Source: Mesorhizobium sp. M8A.F.Ca.ET.218.01.1.1 (GTDB lineage: Bacteria > Pseudomonadota > Alphaproteobacteria > Rhizobiales > Rhizobiaceae). From it: 64,000 nucleotides of DNA. This document shows positions 18,239-27,640 of the stretch, piece by piece. The notes beneath the pieces are model-generated. The model did no database searches. It saw nothing but the letters and a program-made list of their open reading frames with translations, and was not told where the DNA came from. The position numbers were made by a program, and so were the translations under genes. The stretch spans positions 311,397-375,396 of the forward strand of contig NZ_SRUZ01000008.1 in NCBI RefSeq assembly GCF_004791165.1, in the 5' to 3' direction. Position 1 is the first letter of the stretch; every line of letters begins with the position of its first letter.

Positions 18239-19477
18239 ATGAGCAATTTGCGTCTGAAAGCACTGCTGGGGGCAGGGTGCTTTTCGTTGGCCTTGATGGG
18301 CTCGCTTATCCACCCGGCGCATGCTGGCGGTCTGGAGCGCGGCGGCTACGATATCGACCTGCTGTTCGATCCGGCCCAGGTCGCGACGGAGGCCGAAGCA
18401 ACCTATGTGATGCCGGATCGCAAATACGAGAATGCCAAGGGGCCGGGCGGATTCAATCTCGGCTTGGGCACCTCGGCTGATGGAGCGGAGGGCTATTGGG
18501 TGCCGCGCATCGGTGTTAAGGCGCAGGTCGTTCCGGGCGTCGATTGCATGGTCGACTATTCCCAACCTTGGGGAGCACATTCCGCGCCAGGCATGTGGAA
18601 CGGCGCAGTTTCAAACATAGAGACCGACATCAAGAGCGATAACTACGCGGGCACCTGCTCATACAAGATGGATGCGGGCAAAGGTCAGCTTCGCTTTATC
18701 GGCGGTGTGTTCTATCAAAAGGTCTACGGCTTTAAGGAAAGTCTTGTGGCTTTCAACCCATTTGGGCCGTCACCGACGGGCCGTGTCGATCTGTCGACCA
18801 CTGGCTGGGGCTGGCGCGCTGGCCTCGCTTATGAAATCCCAGACATCGCACTGCGCGCGAGCCTCGTCTATAACTCGAAGGTTAAGCTCGATAACATCGA
18901 GGGTACGCTCGATTTGACCAGTGTTGGCCAGGGCATAATTCCGATCTACGGCTCCACGCAATATATGCCGGATGTTGTTGAATTCAAATTGCAATCTGGC
19001 ATCGCTCCTGGGTGGTTGGCTTTTGGCTCCGTCAAGTGGGTCAATTGGAGTGTCCTGCAGAGCGTTCCAATTTGTGCGGTGGGTACTCCCGACGCGCTCT
19101 GTGTCACGGGCGACAAACTGCACTCTGCACAGTTAACCTCACTCGATCTGATGTATCGTGATGGCTGGACGATCTCAGGCGGCGTTGGCCACAAGTTTAA
19201 CGATCAGTGGAGCGCTGCTGGTCAGCTTTCATGGGATCGTGGCACTTCGCACGGCTATGGAGCGCAGACCGATACGTGGACACTTGGCGGCGGTGTTGCC
19301 TACACGCCTAAGCCCAACATTGAATTTCGCGTAGCTGGCGCAATAGGCGTCTTGACCAGCGGTCACTCAGGTATAGTGGCCGGGGACAATGGCTATGTTG
19401 CAGGTGACGACGCGAGTTACGACTTCGGCAATGATCTGGTCACGGCAATATCCGGCGGCGTCAAGATCAAGTTCTAA
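18239..19477 (+). CDS. FadL/OmpP1/TodX-type outer-membrane transport protein
   Basis: Outer-membrane beta-barrel for uptake of fatty acids or other hydrophobic compounds, 412 aa. A signal peptide (LLGAGCFSLALMGSLIHPAHA) precedes GGLERGGYDIDLLFDPAQ, the N-terminal segment of the family's plug region. The rest alternates polar and aromatic residues as barrel strands, and the last residue is Phe (GGVKIKF), as needed for barrel assembly. Codon use is looser and less GC-rich than in the neighbours, and the leader is AT-rich, which hints at a different history. A strong terminator follows. The substrate is not known. Confidence 0.85.
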   Translation: MSNLRLKALLGAGCFSLALMGSLIHPAHAGGLERGGYDIDLLFDPAQVATEAEATYVMPDRKYENAKGPGGFNLGLGTSADGAEGYWVPRIGVKAQVVPGVDCMVDYSQPWGAHSAPGMWNGAVSNIETDIKSDNYAGTCSYKMDAGKGQLRFIGGVFYQKVYGFKESLVAFNPFGPSPTGRVDLSTTGWGWRAGLAYEIPDIALRASLVYNSKVKLDNIEGTLDLTSVGQGIIPIYGSTQYMPDVVEFKLQSGIAPGWLAFGSVKWVNWSVLQSVPICAVGTPDALCVTGDKLHSAQLTSLDLMYRDGWTISGGVGHKFNDQWSAAGQLSWDRGTSHGYGAQTDTWTLGGGVAYTPKPNIEFRVAGAIGVLTSGHSGIVAGDNGYVAGDDASYDFGNDLVTAISGGVKIKF

Positions 19478-19496
19478 GCGTTTGAAAGTTTTAGTG

Positions 19497-19527
19497 AAAG
19501 GCCGGGCATTGCCCGGCCTTTTCGTTT
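19497..19527 (+). terminator. Rho-independent terminator after the FadL gene
   Basis: Stem AAGGCCGGGC / GCCCGGCCTT with a 3-base loop ATT, followed by TTCGTTTG. Twenty bases after the porin stop. Confidence 0.88.
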
Positions 19528-19765
19528 GTGCGGCGTCGTCGCTGGCCCCATCATACAAGCTGCGTTGCATATAAGCCGCACTTGGGCCGCCTCGTGCGAT
19601 TGTGACGTTTTGGCAACACTTTCTGAACAACCCCTGCGCTAAAGGTCAGGCCGAGGAAATTGCCCATTTCCCGCCATAAACCCGGCGCACCTCGAACTCG
19701 TCTCGGGACACGTGCCAAAAGGCTCGGCGATGGGGCAGGCCGCACCGCCCGCGGCAAGGAAGAGA

Positions 19766-21490
19766 ATGGACGCCAAGGTCATTTCAAAGGCTAAGCTCCC
19801 TAGCCGCCATGTGACTGTCGGTCCGGCGCGTGCGCCGCACCGGTCCTATCTTTATGCCATGGGCCTGTCGGCGGCCGAAATCGCGCAGCCGCTGGTCGGC
19901 GTCGCCTCCTGCTGGAACGAGGCAGCACCCTGTAACATCTCGCTGATGCGCCAGGCGCAAGTGGTCAAGAAGGGCGTGGCAGCCGCCAACGGCACGCCCC
20001 GCGAATTCTGCACCATCACCGTCACCGACGGCATCGCCATGGGCCACCAGGGCATGAAGTCGTCGCTGGTGTCGCGCGAAGTCATCGCTGATTCGGTTGA
20101 ACTCACCATGCGCGGCCATTGCTACGATGCGCTGGTCGGCCTGGCCGGCTGCGACAAGTCGCTGCCCGGCATGATGATGGCCATGGTGCGGCTCAACGTG
20201 CCGTCGATCTTCATTTATGGCGGCTCGATCCTGCCCGGCAGCTATCGCGGCCGCCAGATCACCGTGCAGGATGTGTTCGAGGCGGTCGGCCAGCACTCGG
20301 TCGGCACGATCGATGATGCCGAGCTGCTCGAAATCGAGCAGGCCGCCTGTCCTTCAGCCGGTTCCTGCGGCGCCCAGTTCACCGCCAACACCATGGCCAC
20401 CGTCGCCGAGGCAATCGGTCTTGCGCTGCCCTATTCCTGCGGCGCGCCGGCGCCCTACGAAATGCGCGACCGCTTCAATTTCGCCTCGGGCGAAAAGGTC
20501 ATGGAACTGATTGCCAAAAACATCCGCCCGCGCGACATCGTCACCCTTAAGGCACTGGAAAACGCGGCGACCGTTGTTTCGGCCACCGGCGGCTCGACCA
20601 ATGCCGCGCTGCATCTGCCGGCGATCGCGCATGAGGCGGGGATCAAGTTCGACCTGTTCGACGTGGCGAAAATCTTCGAGAAGACGCCTTACATCGCCGA
20701 TCTCAAGCCGGGCGGCAAATATGTCGCCAAGGACATGTTCGAGGCCGGCGGCATTCCGCTGCTGATGAAGACGCTGCTCGACCACGGCTATCTGCATGGC
20801 GATTGCCTGACGGTCACTGGCCGTACTTTGGCCGAAAATATGGAGCACGTTGCCTGGAATGAACATCAGGATGTGGTCCGCCCGGCCAACAGACCAATTA
20901 CCCAAACCGGCGGTGTCGTGGGCTTGAAGGGAAATCTTGCCCCTGAAGGCGCGATCGTGAAGGTCGCGGGCATGGCGGAGTTGAAATTCTCCGGCCCGGC
21001 GCGCTGTTTCGATTCGGAAGAGGAATGTTTTGAGGCGGTGACGAACCGCGCCTACCGCGAAGGCGAGGTTCTGGTCATCCGCTATGAAGGACCGCGCGGC
21101 GGTCCTGGCATGCGCGAGATGCTGTCGACGACGGCGGCACTCTACGGCCAGGGCATGGGCGGCAAGGTGGCGCTGATCACCGACGGCCGTTTCTCGGGCG
21201 CGACGCGCGGTTTCTGCATCGGCCATGTCGGCCCGGAAGCGGCGGTTGGCGGCCCGATCGGCCTCGTCAGGGATGGCGACGTGATCTCGATCGACGCGGT
21301 GAACGGAACGATCGACGTAGCGCTGTCCGAGGCCGAACTGGCGGCACGAGCGAAGACATGGAAGGCGCGCACGACCGACTATCAGTCGGGCGCGATATGG
21401 AAATACGCACAGACGGTAGGGTCCGCCAGGGATGGCGCGGTCACCCATCCGGGCGGTGCGAAAGAAACACACTGCTATGCGGATATCTGA
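19766..21490 (+). CDS. ilvD: Dihydroxy-acid dehydratase (IlvD/Edd family)
   Basis: Removes water from 2,3-dihydroxy acids in isoleucine, valine and pantothenate synthesis. The 574-aa length is that of the shorter IlvD type of alphaproteobacteria. Cluster-binding and active-site cysteines are seen in SCWNEAAPCN (about residue 50), GLAGCDKSLPGMM (about 125) and QAACPSAGSCGAQFTANTM (about 195-213). The C-terminal TDGRFSGATRGFCIGHVGPEA is the second signature. A few family members act on sugar acids, so the assignment rests on overall similarity. The ATG at 19766 follows AAGGAAGAGA; in-frame starts at 19712 and 19730 are alternatives. The end overlaps exoR by 14 bases. Confidence 0.88.
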   Translation: MDAKVISKAKLPSRHVTVGPARAPHRSYLYAMGLSAAEIAQPLVGVASCWNEAAPCNISLMRQAQVVKKGVAAANGTPREFCTITVTDGIAMGHQGMKSSLVSREVIADSVELTMRGHCYDALVGLAGCDKSLPGMMMAMVRLNVPSIFIYGGSILPGSYRGRQITVQDVFEAVGQHSVGTIDDAELLEIEQAACPSAGSCGAQFTANTMATVAEAIGLALPYSCGAPAPYEMRDRFNFASGEKVMELIAKNIRPRDIVTLKALENAATVVSATGGSTNAALHLPAIAHEAGIKFDLFDVAKIFEKTPYIADLKPGGKYVAKDMFEAGGIPLLMKTLLDHGYLHGDCLTVTGRTLAENMEHVAWNEHQDVVRPANRPITQTGGVVGLKGNLAPEGAIVKVAGMAELKFSGPARCFDSEEECFEAVTNRAYREGEVLVIRYEGPRGGPGMREMLSTTAALYGQGMGGKVALITDGRFSGATRGFCIGHVGPEAAVGGPIGLVRDGDVISIDAVNGTIDVALSEAELAARAKTWKARTTDYQSGAIWKYAQTVGSARDGAVTHPGGAKETHCYADI

Positions 21491-22325
21491 GTTGTTGAAG
21501 TCAACACCAGAGTTGTTGAGGTCATCTGTCCTTCCGGCACTGGTCGCGGTTGCGATCTTTGGCGCCGTGGGCCAGGCCATGGCCTTCGACGACAAGGTGT
21601 TCGACGACAAGACCGGCGTGAAGCCGCAGTCGAGCCCCTGGGCAGTGTTTCAGTTCGGGTTCTCCGCCTACAAGAGCGGCCACAAGGAGCAGGCCGCCGA
21701 GGCCTACAAATATGCCGCCGAAAACGGCCAGATCGGCGCCACCTGGAAGCTTGCCCGCATGTATGCCGAGGGCGACGGCGTGGCCCGCGACGACTATGAG
21801 GCTTTCAAGTTCTTCTCGGAGATCGTCGACCAGGACGTCGAGCCCGGCTCGCCGGAAGAAAGCTATGTCTCCGACGCGCTGGTGGCGCTCGGCGACTATC
21901 TGCGCACTGGCATTCCCGGCAGCCCGGTCACCGAGAACGAGGTGGCGGCGCAGGAATATTACATGCGCGCCGCCGCCAACTACCGCAATCCGAACGCTCA
22001 GTTCGAGATGGGCCAGATGTTCCTGAAGGGCGAGGGCGGTGTGAAGGCCAGCGTCAAGCAGGCCGGGCGCTGGTTCCAGCTCGCCGCCGAGAAGGGCCAT
22101 GCCGGTGCGCAAGCGACGCTTGGCCACCTGTTGTTCCAGAGCGGCAAGATCGTGCGCGGCCTGGCGATGATGACCGCGGCCCTGGAGCGTGCGTCGCCGA
22201 CCGATCAGCCCTGGATCCGCGGCATGCAGGAAGAGGCGTTCGCCGCGGCCGGCGAAGCCGACCGCCGCACCGCGATCTCGCTGGCGGACGACATCCTGAC
22301 CAAGGGCAGCAACGCCGATCAGTAG
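21477..22325 (+). CDS. exoR: ExoR-like periplasmic Sel1-repeat regulator
   Basis: Periplasmic inhibitor of the ExoS/ChvI two-component system, which controls exopolysaccharide, motility and symbiotic or invasive behaviour in rhizobia. The 282-aa protein has a long signal peptide (to about residue 36) and Sel1/TPR-like repeats. The order of segments, SSPWAVFQFGFSAYKSGHKE, YAAENGQIGATWKLARMY, EIVDQDVEPGSPEE, GIPGSPVTENEVAAQEYY and RGLAMMTAALERASPTDQPW, closely follows ExoR. The start within the last 14 bases of ilvD suggests translational coupling; no good ribosome binding site precedes it. A generic Sel1 protein is the alternative. Confidence 0.82.
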   Translation: MRISELLKSTPELLRSSVLPALVAVAIFGAVGQAMAFDDKVFDDKTGVKPQSSPWAVFQFGFSAYKSGHKEQAAEAYKYAAENGQIGATWKLARMYAEGDGVARDDYEAFKFFSEIVDQDVEPGSPEESYVSDALVALGDYLRTGIPGSPVTENEVAAQEYYMRAAANYRNPNAQFEMGQMFLKGEGGVKASVKQAGRWFQLAAEKGHAGAQATLGHLLFQSGKIVRGLAMMTAALERASPTDQPWIRGMQEEAFAAAGEADRRTAISLADDILTKGSNADQ

Positions 22326-22489
22326 GCTCTTTCCCCGTCACCATGCGGCGAGCCGAGGAGCGATCCGTGTAGCGGACGAAAAGCCAACTGCTTGGCTTCT
22401 CTAGCGAAGAACGTCGGCATGGTAATGACGGACAACGCCGGCCTATCGAGGCTCGTCTCGATCCGAGGACGAGGCAATCCAGGAGAAAA

Positions 22490-22789
22490 TTAGTTTTCGG
22501 TTGGCTCCGTCGGGACCATGCTTGGCGCGGGTGTCGAGATCGGTGTGACGTGCAGGTGCGGCGCCATGGTGTTTGCCGGGCAGCCATCGCCAACCTTGGT
22601 CCACGATGTGTTGTTGAGCACCATGTCGCAGCGAGCCAAATGACTCTGGTCGGCAACCGTCAGGCAGGCGACCTGTCCGACCGGATAGGATTTTCCATTG
22701 GCGAGACATTCCGGGGCGGCGAAGGCCGGCACGATCGCGGTCATGGCGAATGCCAAGCCGATCGGATAATGAGCAAATCGAACGGTCAT
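22490..22789 (-). CDS. Small exported hypothetical protein
   Basis: A 99-aa protein with a signal peptide (RFAHYPIGLAFAMTAIVPAFA, cleavage near residue 24). The mature part has four cysteines (PECLANGKS, VACLTV, ARCDMV, DGCPAN), probably two disulfides, and ends in a proline- and threonine-rich tail. No domain recognised. The start 33 bases upstream (22822) is also possible; neither has a strong ribosome binding site. Convergent with exoR; the 164 bases between them hold nothing recognisable. Confidence 0.65.
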   Translation of the reverse strand: MTVRFAHYPIGLAFAMTAIVPAFAAPECLANGKSYPVGQVACLTVADQSHLARCDMVLNNTSWTKVGDGCPANTMAPHLHVTPISTPAPSMVPTEPTEN

Positions 22790-22877
22790 GGAAACCCGGC
22801 CACCATGATGATTTCCCATCATGCGCGCGATTGTGGCGACACGAGGTCCGGACTACTCGGCGGCAGAAGGGTCTGCG

Positions 22878-23672
22878 TCAGGCCGGCTGCAGCGCGAGGT
22901 CGATCGCCACCGGGACGTGATCGGATGGTTTTTCCCAGGCGCGCACATGTTTTTCGATCGACGCCGATGAGAACCGGTTCGCGGCTTCAGGCGACAGCAG
23001 CAGATGGTCGATGCGGATGCCATTGTTCTTCTGCCAGGCGCCGGCCTGATAGTCCCAGAAGGTGTAGGTGTCCGGGGCATCGGTGACCGCGCGCACCGCT
23101 TCGGTGAAACCGAGGTTGAGCAGCCGGCGGAAGGCCTGCCTTGTCTGTGGCTGGAACAGCGCGTCGCCCAGCCAGTTCTCCGGGAACCGCGCGTCGATCG
23201 GCTCGGGAATGACGTTGTAGTCGCCGGCCAGCACCAGCGCCTCTTCCAGCCTCAGGCGCTCCTGCGCCCAGCGCTCCAGCCGCGCCATCCAGGAGAGCTT
23301 ATAGGGAAACTTCTTCTCGTCATCGATCGGGTTGCCGTTCGGCAGATAGAGCGAGGCGACGCGAAGCGCGCCCTTGTCGGTCGAGAACACGCCTTCGATG
23401 AAACGTGCCTGTTCGTCGGCATCGTCACCCGGCAGGCCTCTGGTGACTTCATCGAAGCGCAACTTCGACAACAGCGCGACACCGTTGAAGCCCTTCTGGC
23501 CATGGGTTTCGACATTGTAGCCAAGCGCCTCGATTTCGGCGCGCGGGAACTGCTCGTCGACCGTCTTGATCTCCTGCAGGCAGACGATGTCGGGCGCGCT
23601 CTCGGTCAGCCAATGGGTCAGGTTGCCGATGCGGGCGCGCACGCCGTTGATGTTCCAGGTGACGATTTTCAT
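22878..23672 (-). CDS. xthA: Exodeoxyribonuclease III (AP endonuclease)
   Basis: Mg-dependent AP endonuclease and 3' repair exonuclease of base-excision repair, 264 aa as usual. Family motifs in order: MKIVTWNINGVRAR (catalytic Asn), CLQEIKTVDEQFP (metal Glu near residue 34), NGVALLSK, VASLYLPNGNP, LVLAGDYNVIP (Asp and Asn near residue 150), the GF/W-rich substrate loop TYTFWDYQAGAW, and RIDHLLLS and SDHVPVAIDL at the end with the catalytic His. The preceding VOC gene is 7 bases away on the same strand, so they form an operon with the Fe-S carrier gene. Confidence 0.95.
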   Translation of the reverse strand: MKIVTWNINGVRARIGNLTHWLTESAPDIVCLQEIKTVDEQFPRAEIEALGYNVETHGQKGFNGVALLSKLRFDEVTRGLPGDDADEQARFIEGVFSTDKGALRVASLYLPNGNPIDDEKKFPYKLSWMARLERWAQERLRLEEALVLAGDYNVIPEPIDARFPENWLGDALFQPQTRQAFRRLLNLGFTEAVRAVTDAPDTYTFWDYQAGAWQKNNGIRIDHLLLSPEAANRFSSASIEKHVRAWEKPSDHVPVAIDLALQPA

Positions 23673-23679
23673 GACGGTC

Positions 23680-24072
23680 TCATTGTTCCTGCGGCGGAAG
23701 GCGTTCGACTAAACCGATCGTATTGCCTGCCGGATCCTTTAGAAAGGCCATCCATTCGCTTTCCCCCGCCGGACCAAACTGCCCTTCGGTGTCGCGATGG
23801 ACCAGTGTCGGCGGCGCGGTGAAGGGGATGCCGGCTGCCTTTGCCTCGGCGTGGAAGGCTTCGAGGCCTGATATGTCGAGATAGATGGTGCCGGCCGGGA
23901 TGCCGTCGGTGAACAACAGCCTGACATCGCCGGCCATGATGAAGGCAATGCCGGGCGGATCGAACCGCGCATGCACCCTCATGCCGAGGACATCGCGCCA
24001 AAAGGCCAATGTCGCGTCGAGGTCGCGACCGGCGGAGAGCGCAACCTGACGAACCGCGCCGGTTGCGGGCAT
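23680..24072 (-). CDS. VOC (glyoxalase/bleomycin-resistance) family protein
   Basis: A 130-aa single-domain protein of the vicinal oxygen chelate fold. The two half repeats are visible: VRQVALSAGRDLDATLAFWRDVLG at the N terminus and the segment from IYLDISGLEAFHAEAKAAGI to EWMAFLKDPAGNTIGLVERL at the C terminus. The substrate is unknown. The frame continues upstream to 24123, but the ATG at 24072 gives the normal domain start. It lies 7 bases from the Fe-S carrier gene and 7 bases from xthA, so the three are co-transcribed. Confidence 0.87.
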   Translation of the reverse strand: MPATGAVRQVALSAGRDLDATLAFWRDVLGMRVHARFDPPGIAFIMAGDVRLLFTDGIPAGTIYLDISGLEAFHAEAKAAGIPFTAPPTLVHRDTEGQFGPAGESEWMAFLKDPAGNTIGLVERLPPQEQ

Positions 24073-24079
24073 CTCGGTC

Positions 24080-24427
24080 CTAGATGGAGAAGCTGGTGCC
24101 GCAGCCGCAGGAGGCGACCGCATTCGGGTTGCGGATCTGGAACGACTGCCCCATCAAATCGTCGACGAAGTCGATCACCGAGCCACCCATATAGACCAGG
24201 GACAGATCATCGATCAGCACCGTGGCGCCGTCCTTCTCGATGGCAACGTCGTCGTCATTGCGCGCACCGACCAGATCGAACTTGTAGGAAAAGCCGGAGC
24301 AGCCGCCGCCCTCGACGGAAACGCGCAGCGCCGTCTTGCCGGCCTCGCCAGAGACAATTTTGGCGATCCGCTTGGCGGCGGCCTCGGTCATCTCGACTTT
24401 CATGGCGGTCTTGGCATCCGCGCCCAT
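24080..24427 (-). CDS. erpA: A-type Fe-S cluster carrier (HesB/IscA/ErpA family)
   Basis: Scaffold or carrier that passes iron-sulfur clusters to target proteins. The 115-aa protein has the three conserved cysteines, one in EGGGCSGFSYKF (near residue 50) and two in ASCGCGTSFSI at the C terminus. Two starts are possible: MGADAKTAMK (chosen) or the inner MKVEMTEAAAKRI, which is closer to the usual family start. ErpA and IscA cannot be told apart by sequence alone here, so the symbol is tentative. Divergent from dgt, with 76 bases between. Confidence 0.85.
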   Translation of the reverse strand: MGADAKTAMKVEMTEAAAKRIAKIVSGEAGKTALRVSVEGGGCSGFSYKFDLVGARNDDDVAIEKDGATVLIDDLSLVYMGGSVIDFVDDLMGQSFQIRNPNAVASCGCGTSFSI

Positions 24428-24503
24428 AGGCGTCACCTTGCTTTCGGTTTCACATGATAGGTATGAAGCGCGACGGGGCAAGTCAACTGCGGCAGCATCA
24501 GCC

Positions 24504-25718
24504 ATGACAAATGAGCTTGGCGACATCGGATTCGGCTATCGGCCGCGCGCGGCCTATGCCACGGATCCGGCGAGCTCGCGCGGCCGGCTGTTCGACGAGG
24601 TGGAAAGTCCGACCCGCACGCCTTTCCAGCGTGACCGCGACCGGATCATCCATTCGACGGCGTTTCGGCGGCTGAAGCACAAGACGCAGGTCTTCATCGC
24701 CCATGAAGGCGATCACTACCGCACAAGGCTCACCCATTCGATCGAAGTGGCACAGATCGCGCGTGCGCTGGCGCGGGCGTTGCGCGGCGACGAGGATCTC
24801 GCCGAAGCGGTGGCACTGGTGCATGATTTCGGCCACACGCCCTTTGGCCACACAGGTGAGGACGCGCTGAACGAGAAGATGGCGGCGTGGGGCGGCTTCG
24901 ACCACAACGCACAATCCCTGCGCATCGTGACGAGGCTGGAGGCGCGCTACGCCGAGTTCGACGGGCTCAATCTGAGTTGGGAGACGCTTGAAGGCCTGGT
25001 CAAGCACAATGGTCCGCTCACCGACGGCAGCGGCAAGGGCCTGAAAGGGCCGGTCCCGCAGGCGATCCGCGACTACTCGCAATTGCAGGATCTCGAACTC
25101 GACCGGTTCGCCGGCATCGAAGCGCAGTGCGCGGCGATTGCCGACGATATCGCCTACAACACGCATGATATCGACGATGGGCTGCGGTCAGGGCTGCTGA
25201 CGCTGGACATGCTGAAGGCCGTTTCGCTGCCTGGAACGATCCTGAAGAGCGTGCGCGAGCGCTATCCCAGGCTCGACGACGTGCGCACCGGCCACGAATT
25301 GATGCGGCGGCAGATCACGGCCATGGTCGAGGATGTGATCAAGTCAACGACCGCCAATCTGGAGCGGATCAGGCCGCTGAGCGTCGAGGCGGTGAGGGCG
25401 GCGGGCGAGACGATGGTGACATTTTCGGCCGAAATGGCGGAAGCCGAGAAGGAACTGAAGGCCTTCCTCTACAAGCACCTCTATCGGCACGAAGAGGTCA
25501 TGCGGGTGCGTGCGGACGCCGAGCAGATCGTCAGGGACCTGTTCGACGTCTATTTCGCCGACCCGCGCGCCATGCCCGATGGCTGGCGCGAAGGGCTGGA
25601 CCGCGCCGAGGATCGCATCAAGGCACGCAGCGTCGCCGATTTCCTGGCCGGCATGACCGACACCTACGCGCTCAAGGAACACAGGCGTTTGTTTGACCGC
25701 ACCCCGGATTTGAGCTAG
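24504..25718 (+). CDS. dgt: Deoxyguanosinetriphosphate triphosphohydrolase-like protein
   Basis: HD-domain enzyme that hydrolyses dNTPs to nucleoside and triphosphate; 404 aa, the length of the type 2 family. The metal site is visible as RLTHSIEVAQIARAL (His), ALVHDFGHTPFGHTGE (the HD pair, near residue 110) and DDIAYNTHDIDDGLRSG (Asp, near residue 220). An N-terminal PTRTPFQRDRDRIIHSTAFR segment is also typical. The frame is open from 24336, overlapping the divergent Fe-S carrier gene, but the ATG at 24504 matches the family start. argS follows 61 bases later in the same direction, a common rhizobial order. Confidence 0.92.
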   Translation: MTNELGDIGFGYRPRAAYATDPASSRGRLFDEVESPTRTPFQRDRDRIIHSTAFRRLKHKTQVFIAHEGDHYRTRLTHSIEVAQIARALARALRGDEDLAEAVALVHDFGHTPFGHTGEDALNEKMAAWGGFDHNAQSLRIVTRLEARYAEFDGLNLSWETLEGLVKHNGPLTDGSGKGLKGPVPQAIRDYSQLQDLELDRFAGIEAQCAAIADDIAYNTHDIDDGLRSGLLTLDMLKAVSLPGTILKSVRERYPRLDDVRTGHELMRRQITAMVEDVIKSTTANLERIRPLSVEAVRAAGETMVTFSAEMAEAEKELKAFLYKHLYRHEEVMRVRADAEQIVRDLFDVYFADPRAMPDGWREGLDRAEDRIKARSVADFLAGMTDTYALKEHRRLFDRTPDLS

Positions 25719-25779
25719 GGCGGGCTCGATTTGCCGGCCAAAGGGCCGGATTCGTCGTAAAGCCGCCAGAGCATACACC

Positions 25780-27537
25780 ATGAACATCTTCGCCGATTTC
25801 ACCGCGCGAGTCGTAAAGGCTGTCGAAGCGCTTGACCTGAAAGACAGCAATGGCGTTTCGCCTGATCTGTCGCGCATCGCCGTCGAGCCGCCCCGCGACG
25901 CCAGCCATGGCGATCTCGCGACCAATGCGGCAATGGTGCTGGCCAAGCCCACCGGCCAGAACCCGCGCGCACTGGCCGAGAAACTGGCGGAAGCGCTGCG
26001 GGCGGACAATGACGTCGCCGCTGCCGAGGTCGCCGGTCCAGGCTTCGTCAATCTGCGGCTCAAGGACGGTTTCTGGCAGGCGCATCTGTCGGCGCTTCTA
26101 GGCGAGGGGCGCAACTATGGCCGCTCGACGATCGGCGCCGGACGCAAAACCAACGTCGAATATGTCTCGGCCAACCCGACCGGGCCGATGCATGTCGGCC
26201 ATTGCCGGGGTGCCGTCGTCGGTGACGCACTCGCCAATCTGATGGCGTTCGCCGGTTACGACGTGACCAAGGAATATGTCATCAACGACGCCGGCTCCCA
26301 GATCGACGTGCTTGGGCGCTCGGCGATGCTGCGCTACCGCGAGGCGCTTGGAGAAGATATCGGCGAGATTCCGCCGGGGCTTTATCCCGGTGACTATCTT
26401 GTCTCCGTCGGCGAGGCCCTGGTCAGGGAGTTCGGCCGTTCCTTGCTGCAGATGCCGGACGACGAGGCGCTGGCCATCGTCAAGGACCGGACCATCGATG
26501 CGATGATGGCGATGATCCGCGAGGACCTTGCGCTGCTCAACGTGCACCACGACGTGTTCTTCTCCGAACGCACGCTGCATGCCGACAATGCCAGGAAGAT
26601 CCGCTCGGCGATCAACGACCTGACGCTGAAGGGCCATATCTACAAGGGCAAGCTGCCGCCGCCCAAGGGCGAGAAGCCGGACGACTGGGAAGACCGCGAA
26701 CAGACGCTGTTCCGCTCGACCGCCGTCGGCGACGACATGGACCGGGCGCTGGTCAAGTCCGACGGCTCGTTCACCTATTTCGCCGCCGATGTGGCGTATC
26801 TGAAGGACAAGGTCGATCGCGGCTTCGTCGACCTGATCTATGTTCTCGGCGCCGACCATGGCGGCTACGTCAAGCGCCTGGAAGCCTTGGCGCGGGCGAT
26901 TGCCGGCGACGACGTCAAGCTCACCGTCCTCTTGTGCAATCTGGTCAAGCTGTTTCGCGATGGCGAGCCGGTGCGCATGTCCAAGCGGTCCGGCGATTTC
27001 GTGACGTTGCGCGAGGTGGTGGAAGAAGTCGGACGCGATCCGATCCGCTTCATGATGCTCTATCGCAAGAACGATGCGCCGCTCGATTTCGACTTCGCCA
27101 AGGTCACCGAGCAGTCGAAGGACAATCCGGTGTTCTACGTGCAGTACGCCTCGGCGCGCTGCCATTCGGTGTTCCGGCAGGCGAGCGAACAGTTGGGGGA
27201 GGCGAATTTCGATCGCAACAACCTGGCGGCCGCGGCAACGTCGCTGGCCGACGAAGGTGAAATCGGGCTGATCCGGAAGCTTGCCGAATATCCACGCCTG
27301 ATCGAGTCCGCCGCTCTTGCGCTCGAGCCGCATCGGCTGGCATTTTATCTCTATGATCTGGCTTCCAGCTTCCACGGACACTGGAACCGGGGCACGGATA
27401 ATCCGGACTTACGTTTTGTTAAGGTTAACGACCGACAATTGACGCATGCCAGACTAGGGCTGGTGCAGGCTGTTTCGGATGTTCTGACGTCCGGCCTGAC
27501 GTTGATCGGAGCGGCTGCGCCCACCGAAATGCGTTAG
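25780..27537 (+). CDS. argS: Arginyl-tRNA synthetase
   Basis: Charges tRNA-Arg; class I synthetase, 585 aa. The N-terminal Add-1 domain (about residues 1-110, ending GPGFVNLRLKDGFW) recognises the tRNA elbow. The HIGH motif is HVGHC at residues 138-142 within SANPTGPMHVGHCRGA. A KMSKS-like MSKRSGDFVTL is present near residue 400, although many ArgRS lack it. The DALR anticodon-binding domain is C-terminal. dgt precedes it and the SPOR gene follows 103 bases later. Confidence 0.97.
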   Translation: MNIFADFTARVVKAVEALDLKDSNGVSPDLSRIAVEPPRDASHGDLATNAAMVLAKPTGQNPRALAEKLAEALRADNDVAAAEVAGPGFVNLRLKDGFWQAHLSALLGEGRNYGRSTIGAGRKTNVEYVSANPTGPMHVGHCRGAVVGDALANLMAFAGYDVTKEYVINDAGSQIDVLGRSAMLRYREALGEDIGEIPPGLYPGDYLVSVGEALVREFGRSLLQMPDDEALAIVKDRTIDAMMAMIREDLALLNVHHDVFFSERTLHADNARKIRSAINDLTLKGHIYKGKLPPPKGEKPDDWEDREQTLFRSTAVGDDMDRALVKSDGSFTYFAADVAYLKDKVDRGFVDLIYVLGADHGGYVKRLEALARAIAGDDVKLTVLLCNLVKLFRDGEPVRMSKRSGDFVTLREVVEEVGRDPIRFMMLYRKNDAPLDFDFAKVTEQSKDNPVFYVQYASARCHSVFRQASEQLGEANFDRNNLAAAATSLADEGEIGLIRKLAEYPRLIESAALALEPHRLAFYLYDLASSFHGHWNRGTDNPDLRFVKVNDRQLTHARLGLVQAVSDVLTSGLTLIGAAAPTEMR

Positions 27538-27640
27538 GTTTGACTAAAAAACCTGTCACCTTTTGCCCACATTGCGCTGGTAAGGGCCAACCCTGCGCGA
27601 CGTCCAAGGCGTCCGAATGAGTGCGAGTTCGGGAACGATA

